A DNA stretch of 8,283 bases from the NCBI GenBank assembly GCA_009787685.1, contig WQSV01000057.1, positions 1 to 8,283 of the forward strand. Reading direction: 5' to 3'. The position numbers were made by a program, and so were the translations under genes. Under the pieces are notes generated by a model. That model was not told the DNA's origin. It worked only from the letters and a program-made list of their open reading frames with translations, and made no database searches. Shown piece by piece: positions 6,301-8,283 of this stretch (its first letter is position 1; each line of letters starts with the position of its first letter). Origin of the DNA: Bacillota bacterium. GTDB taxonomy: Bacteria; Bacillota; Clostridia; Christensenellales; Pumilibacteraceae.

Positions 6301-8283
6301 AGTTCTCTCACCACTCTGAAATCAAAACTTAAAACGGCTCCAACATCAAAATAATGAAATTCATTCCAATCAACATCCCACAAATAGAATCTGAAATTCG
6401 TTGCATGCGGAACATAATCCCATGTTAGCATGAGATTTTCTTCATCAAATTCAAAATAAAATTCGTCTAATGAAACTCTTAAAAAAGCATTCACGCTCTC
6501 ACTCAATCCCGAATTTTGAATCAGTGGCGATGAGTGAACTGCTCTTACTTGGATACTGTGATAACCAAGCAACAGTTCTGAACGCAAAGTGTTAATATTA
6601 AAACTTGTCACATTTCCGCCGAGTGTCACAAGGTGTTCTCCCTCGACATAAACATGAAAATTCGTCGCTCCAAAAACAGCGTCCCACAAAACGGTCACAA
6701 ATATTGACCATTCGTTGTGCATTCCTAGTCTTATGTTCGATGGAGTTTGCACTTCACTTATTGTCGCAAAATCTTGCGAATCACTCAATGCCGAATCGAG
6801 GCGATAGACCGCATTTGCAACTGCTCGAATTTGAATACCATAAAGTGCCTCGCTTAAACCAATAGTTCCCAAGTTGAAACTCGTTCCGCTCACCATGGTT
6901 GTTGTTCGTCTAGTCCCATTGGCATAAATATGATAACCATTGACATACGGAACAGCACCCCAAGAAACAACTCCTAAAGTTTGATTTATGTTCACTCCCG
7001 TTGGAGTTGCAAGCGTCATATAGCGAGTGAAAACTCGATTAACACTCAAAGCACTGTCCAAAAATGCAACATTATTGCTGAGCGCACGAACTTGAATGTT
7101 GTGAACACCAATTCCAAGATTGAAAGGAGCAAGAGAAGTCGAATTTGACGTCACCAACGATGTCGTTCTTCTTTGTCCTTCAATATAAACATGGAACCCT
7201 AATGCATTGACATTATTCGCCCATGAAATAGTTTCCGCATTCGCATTAACAGTCACGTTTGGTGCTGAGAGAGGAGTTCTTGAGTCTGGGAGTCTAAAAA
7301 TGATATAGACGACTTGAGATTCAAAAAGATGTCTGTTTGGCGCATAATTGTGCCTTAGTTGCAAGTTCAATCTTTTATACATCAATCCATGTCTTCTAGC
7401 ATTTTCTGGAACAACTATTCTAATAGTGTGAAGAATCCAATAATCTCCAAGGTTCCACCCTGTTCCCGGAGATGAAATTCCTCCACCACTACCTTGAGCG
7501 CTTCGAGGCCATTGTTCAGCATGACGAGTGAAAACAACATGGTCAAAAGTGTTTCGAGGGGTCATGAAAGACGAAGCATTGACATGGAATTCAGTCCCCG
7601 GCTGTATTGGGTCTCTTATCCACATAGTGAGCGGAGAGGAATTTGCATTCCCTGCTCCGAAATGATTGAAATTCCATTCTGAAAAAGGAGCGGTAAAATG
7701 AGGTTCATTTGTCGATGATGCCCTTCCAATCCGATATCCTGCAATCGCATTATAATGGTGATTTGAAATTTGAGTTCCATTCGTCCAACCATTATTCGAC
7801 CATTCTCCAACCCTTGTGAAATTTTGCCCCGCACTCAATCCCGAGTCAAGGCGATAGATGGCTGTTGAAATCGCCCTAATTTGAATACTATGAACTCCAG
7901 CACCCAATGAAATAGTTGTCAAATTAAAATTAGTTGGTGTCGCATTAGCTCTGAAAACTCCGCCAACATACACTCTATACGATGTTGCATTCGCAACCAC
8001 ATTCCACGAAACAACTCCTGTCGACTGATTAATCGAAACCCCTGTTGGAGTCGCAAGAGTCATTGTCACTGCACCCCAAACTTGAGCGCTCCAATTCGAA
8101 TCGTTGCGATATATTGCTGTTGAAACTGCTCGAACACGAACCAAATGCTGACCAACCGCAAGCCCCGAAATGGTGTTCAAGTTAAAACTTGTTCCAGTCA
8201 CCGGTGTTGTCGTTCGACGAACATTGTCAACATAGACATGGTATCCTGTCGCAAACTGAACCGCTCCCCATGTCACCAATCCA
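3387..8283 (-). CDS. Giant FN3-like repeat surface protein with domain A, transmembrane helix and prion-like cytoplasmic tail (N-terminus beyond window)
   Basis: The frame is open through the right edge, so this is the C-terminal part (about 1,631 residues) of a larger protein. The TTG at 8279 lies inside a repeat and is not a true start. Counting from that codon: fourteen FN3-like repeats of about 85 residues occupy 1-157 and 335-1396. Domain A occupies 158-333. Repeat 14 carries a Gly/Asn insertion (1348-1366). DIDDGFEWTWWW leads into a roughly 27-residue hydrophobic helix (1411-1437), then a basic stretch (KKNKSPRKHKQAKNKK) and a Gln/Tyr/Gly/His-rich tail to 1630. The charge pattern places the repeats outside and the tail inside the cell. 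Typical repeat features are SW near the start, ATGYHVYVNGVRR, HSIQVRA and DSxLS at the end. No cysteine occurs in the visible protein. It is probably an adhesin, stalk or scaffold; any catalytic or binding head would lie in the unseen N-terminus. No named gene is recognised. Confidence 0.88.
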   Translation of the reverse strand, partial: GLVTWGAVQFATGYHVYVDNVRRTTTPVTGTSFNLNTISGLAVGQHLVRVRAVSTAIYRNDSNWSAQVWGAVTMTLATPTGVSINQSTGVVSWNVVANATSYRVYVGGVFRANATPTNFNLTTISLGAGVHSIQIRAISTAIYRLDSGLSAGQNFTRVGEWSNNGWTNGTQISNHHYNAIAGYRIGRASSTNEPHFTAPFSEWNFNHFGAGNANSSPLTMWIRDPIQPGTEFHVNASSFMTPRNTFDHVVFTRHAEQWPRSAQGSGGGISSPGTGWNLGDYWILHTIRIVVPENARRHGLMYKRLNLQLRHNYAPNRHLFESQVVYIIFRLPDSRTPLSAPNVTVNANAETISWANNVNALGFHVYIEGQRRTTSLVTSNSTSLAPFNLGIGVHNIQVRALSNNVAFLDSALSVNRVFTRYMTLATPTGVNINQTLGVVSWGAVPYVNGYHIYANGTRRTTTMVSGTSFNLGTIGLSEALYGIQIRAVANAVYRLDSALSDSQDFATISEVQTPSNIRLGMHNEWSIFVTVLWDAVFGATNFHVYVEGEHLVTLGGNVTSFNINTLRSELLLGYHSIQVRAVHSSPLIQNSGLSESVNAFLRVSLDEFYFEFDEENLMLTWDYVPHATNFRFYLWDVDWNEFHYFDVGAVLSFDFRVVRELLDLGSFYLELMAMSTSIYHAHRWSENWERIRITMALLVPNGLLLDQSTSILTWNETERATGYHVYSGSERITSQAVLVNFVDLNTLGLRAGFHNIHIRATSDEIYVNDSPLSQSVVFMSVHILSQPVNVVFSEPMLSFSSSAYATGFHIYANGVRATTMPMGANSINIAYLNLQVGILSIQVRAVNAAIYWLDSPLSNAIIVTVHATLGTPQNISINQSNGLLTFSSVVNATGYYVYVNGVRATTEPIFGTVINVNILNLRVGHNQIQARATSSAMYFWDSPLSATVTFVRVITLTAPVATINQTTGYMVWDEVDYAAGYHIYVGGIRRTSTILTTNIINLNNLPIPLGYQLVQIVAMGNVFYVNNSPRSAPLNFTVETTLSRPVVTVNERTRVISWTNVQHAARYEVHLNGELFATVATFQVNMGQLPLSNGVNYVQVRAINPASYIHDSQLSEKGEFVIGLTLFAPNITVNGNIVSWNPVPYAEGYFVYINGVRRNSEMISATSIDLVAMFSLTFGVHNIQVRATASAIYLFDSVLSATRQLTLGTVLSAPTNLSFNETSGILQWAGVMNATRYQVFVNGIFRVQTTDTFVSIDSLNLISGEHSITIRALADRPDMLTSAPSLSFIKSVARALTAPVINEIENGREVITWNRVEGAIGFAIYVNGVLNQRLPATAREVTFARLGLNGNGNGNGGNNNGNGSEGASEYLIQIRALGASGQSVDSALSEVQVVRIIPPTVDIDDGFEWTWWWILIIVGGVFFLIIIAVVIIFLVLVLKKNKSPRKHKQAKNKKSLNGNYTAHYPQQGYGQQGYYGYPHIHNGQGYYGQQSHYSHPQGHYQQAYYYGRHPQQMQQAYYGQHQRPYTHVSPQKQLPYKGNSQKPLALTQGTGQNYGNKPNPNKNGQQRNNQQRKLSSSKQAAQKQYVQLYDGNIRHISNQAPPRNNPYAHTYAPPTQHHHHQKTSHNKPPRR
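3729..3782 (-). repeat. Pair of perfect 15-bp direct repeats in the Gln/Tyr tail
   Basis: The 15 bases at 3729-3743 recur exactly at 3768-3782 (plus-strand reading atagtaagcttgttg). The offset is 39 bases, exactly 13 codons, and both copies encode QQAYY in the same frame. This suggests that the tail grew by in-frame duplication of short units. Confidence 0.8.
3961..3968 (-). other. A8 homopolymer at the membrane-helix/tail boundary (possible slippage site)
   Basis: On the coding strand the first codons after the membrane helix read TTG AAA AAA AAT AAA, giving eight A residues in a row. The zero-frame phrasing contains A_AAA_AAT, which fits the X_XXY_YYZ pattern of -1 slippery heptamers. A -1 shift here would meet TAA at once and release a protein lacking the whole tail. 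No upstream Shine-Dalgarno-like stimulator or downstream hairpin is apparent, so a programmed event is only a possibility. Confidence 0.35.
3969..4058 (-). other. Transmembrane helix of the giant repeat protein
   Basis: This encodes WTWWWILIIVGG and a further run of Ile/Val/Phe/Leu, ending in VLVL just before KKNK. Three consecutive Trp residues lie at the predicted outer membrane interface. The positive residues immediately after the helix fix the following tail in the cytoplasm. At about 27-30 residues the helix is longer than a minimal membrane span. Confidence 0.88.
4182..4238 (-). repeat. Gly/Asn simple-sequence insertion in the last FN3-like repeat
   Basis: This encodes about 19 residues, mainly Gly and Asn (NGNGNGNGGNNNGNGSEGA), between the TFARLGL and YLIQIRA strands of repeat 14. 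At these strands every other repeat has only a short turn. At DNA level it is an imperfect hexamer run (accatt/accgtt on the plus strand). Expansion or loss of 6-base units would keep the frame and change only the loop length. Confidence 0.75.
7281..7808 (-). other. Domain A, copy in the giant repeat protein (about 176 residues)
   Basis: This is the second copy of the block described at 1045..1578, here lying between FN3-like repeats 2 and 3. It starts at GEWSNNGWTNG and carries SNH, GYRIGRA, EWNFN, LTMWI, PGT and NASSFMT, and ends with VVYIIFRLPDSR. Its divergent middle contains a Gly/Ser-rich segment (GSGGGISSPGTGW) absent from the protease copy. The boundaries are set by the resumption of recognisable repeat sequence on both sides. 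Confidence 0.75.

Larger units (their letters stand above)
4092..8283 (-). repeat. Array of 14 FN3-like protein repeats (interrupted by domain A)
   Basis: Degenerate coding repeats of roughly 250-270 bases each. Approximate residue limits, counted from 8279, are 1-72 (cut by the edge), 73-157, 335-419, 420-507, 508-602, 603-693, 694-781, 782-866, 867-952, 953-1038, 1039-1122, 1123-1205, 1206-1293 and 1294-1396. Core positions are P near the start, SW on strand B, an A-T-G-Y/F-H-V-Y-x-N-G-x-R block, L-x-x-G-x-H-x-I-Q-V-R-A, and a closing Y-x-x-DSxLS. This matches the FN3-like repeats common in clostridial surface proteins. Repeat 6 (603-693) is the most divergent, and repeats 1, 2 and 4 are the most alike. 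Nucleotide identity between units is modest, so the array is old and not a recent tandem expansion. Confidence 0.85.

Noticed and set aside
8277..8279. TTG at 8279 as the start of the giant protein.
   Set aside because: It falls inside the strand-B region of an FN3-like repeat and the frame stays open to the window edge, so the real start lies outside.
4092..8283. Regular repetitive DNA that might suggest a CRISPR array or satellite.
   Set aside because: The period is about 255 bases, the units are degenerate at DNA level, and conservation follows protein positions in one long open frame. This is a coding domain array.

Overview
The window reads as a single co-directional block on the minus strand of a low-to-moderate GC bacterium. 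It most resembles an uncultured Bacillota/Clostridia-type anaerobe. The evidence is a TrmD of firmicute character, very large cysteine-poor surface proteins built from FN3-like repeats of the kind common in clostridial cell-surface proteins, and hydrophobic C-terminal anchors followed by Lys/Arg. The exact lineage cannot be fixed from this sequence.

Layout, in transcription order (right to left). (1) 8283..3387: a giant surface protein whose N-terminus lies beyond the right edge. It has fourteen FN3-like repeats of about 85 residues, the first cut by the edge. One unrecognised domain of about 175 residues ('domain A') sits between repeats 2 and 3. A long transmembrane helix follows, then a basic Gln/Tyr/Gly/His-rich cytoplasmic tail of about 193 residues with prion-like composition. 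(2) After a short gap without a visible terminator, 3270..424 (possibly from 3303 or 3327): a membrane-anchored, streptogrisin/alpha-lytic-like S1 serine protease. It has a signal/anchor segment, a pro-region, a catalytic domain with His/Asp/Ser all visible, a linker region, a second copy of domain A, two FN3-like repeats and a C-terminal transmembrane anchor. (3) Ten bases further on, trmD (tRNA m1G37 methyltransferase) starts at 413 and leaves the window at its left edge.

The two surface proteins share domain A and the FN3-like repeat, and they are adjacent on one strand. They probably arose by module duplication and may work together, for instance as an adhesin or scaffold plus a processing protease; this pairing is inference. 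The unusual points are the domain A pair with no family I recognise, the prion-like intracellular tail on a surface repeat protein, an A8 tract exactly at the membrane/tail boundary where a -1 slip gives an immediate stop, and the placement of surface genes directly upstream of trmD, where rimM is usually found. The plus strand holds nothing I believe to be coding, and I see no RNA genes, insertion sequences, CRISPR arrays or riboswitches.
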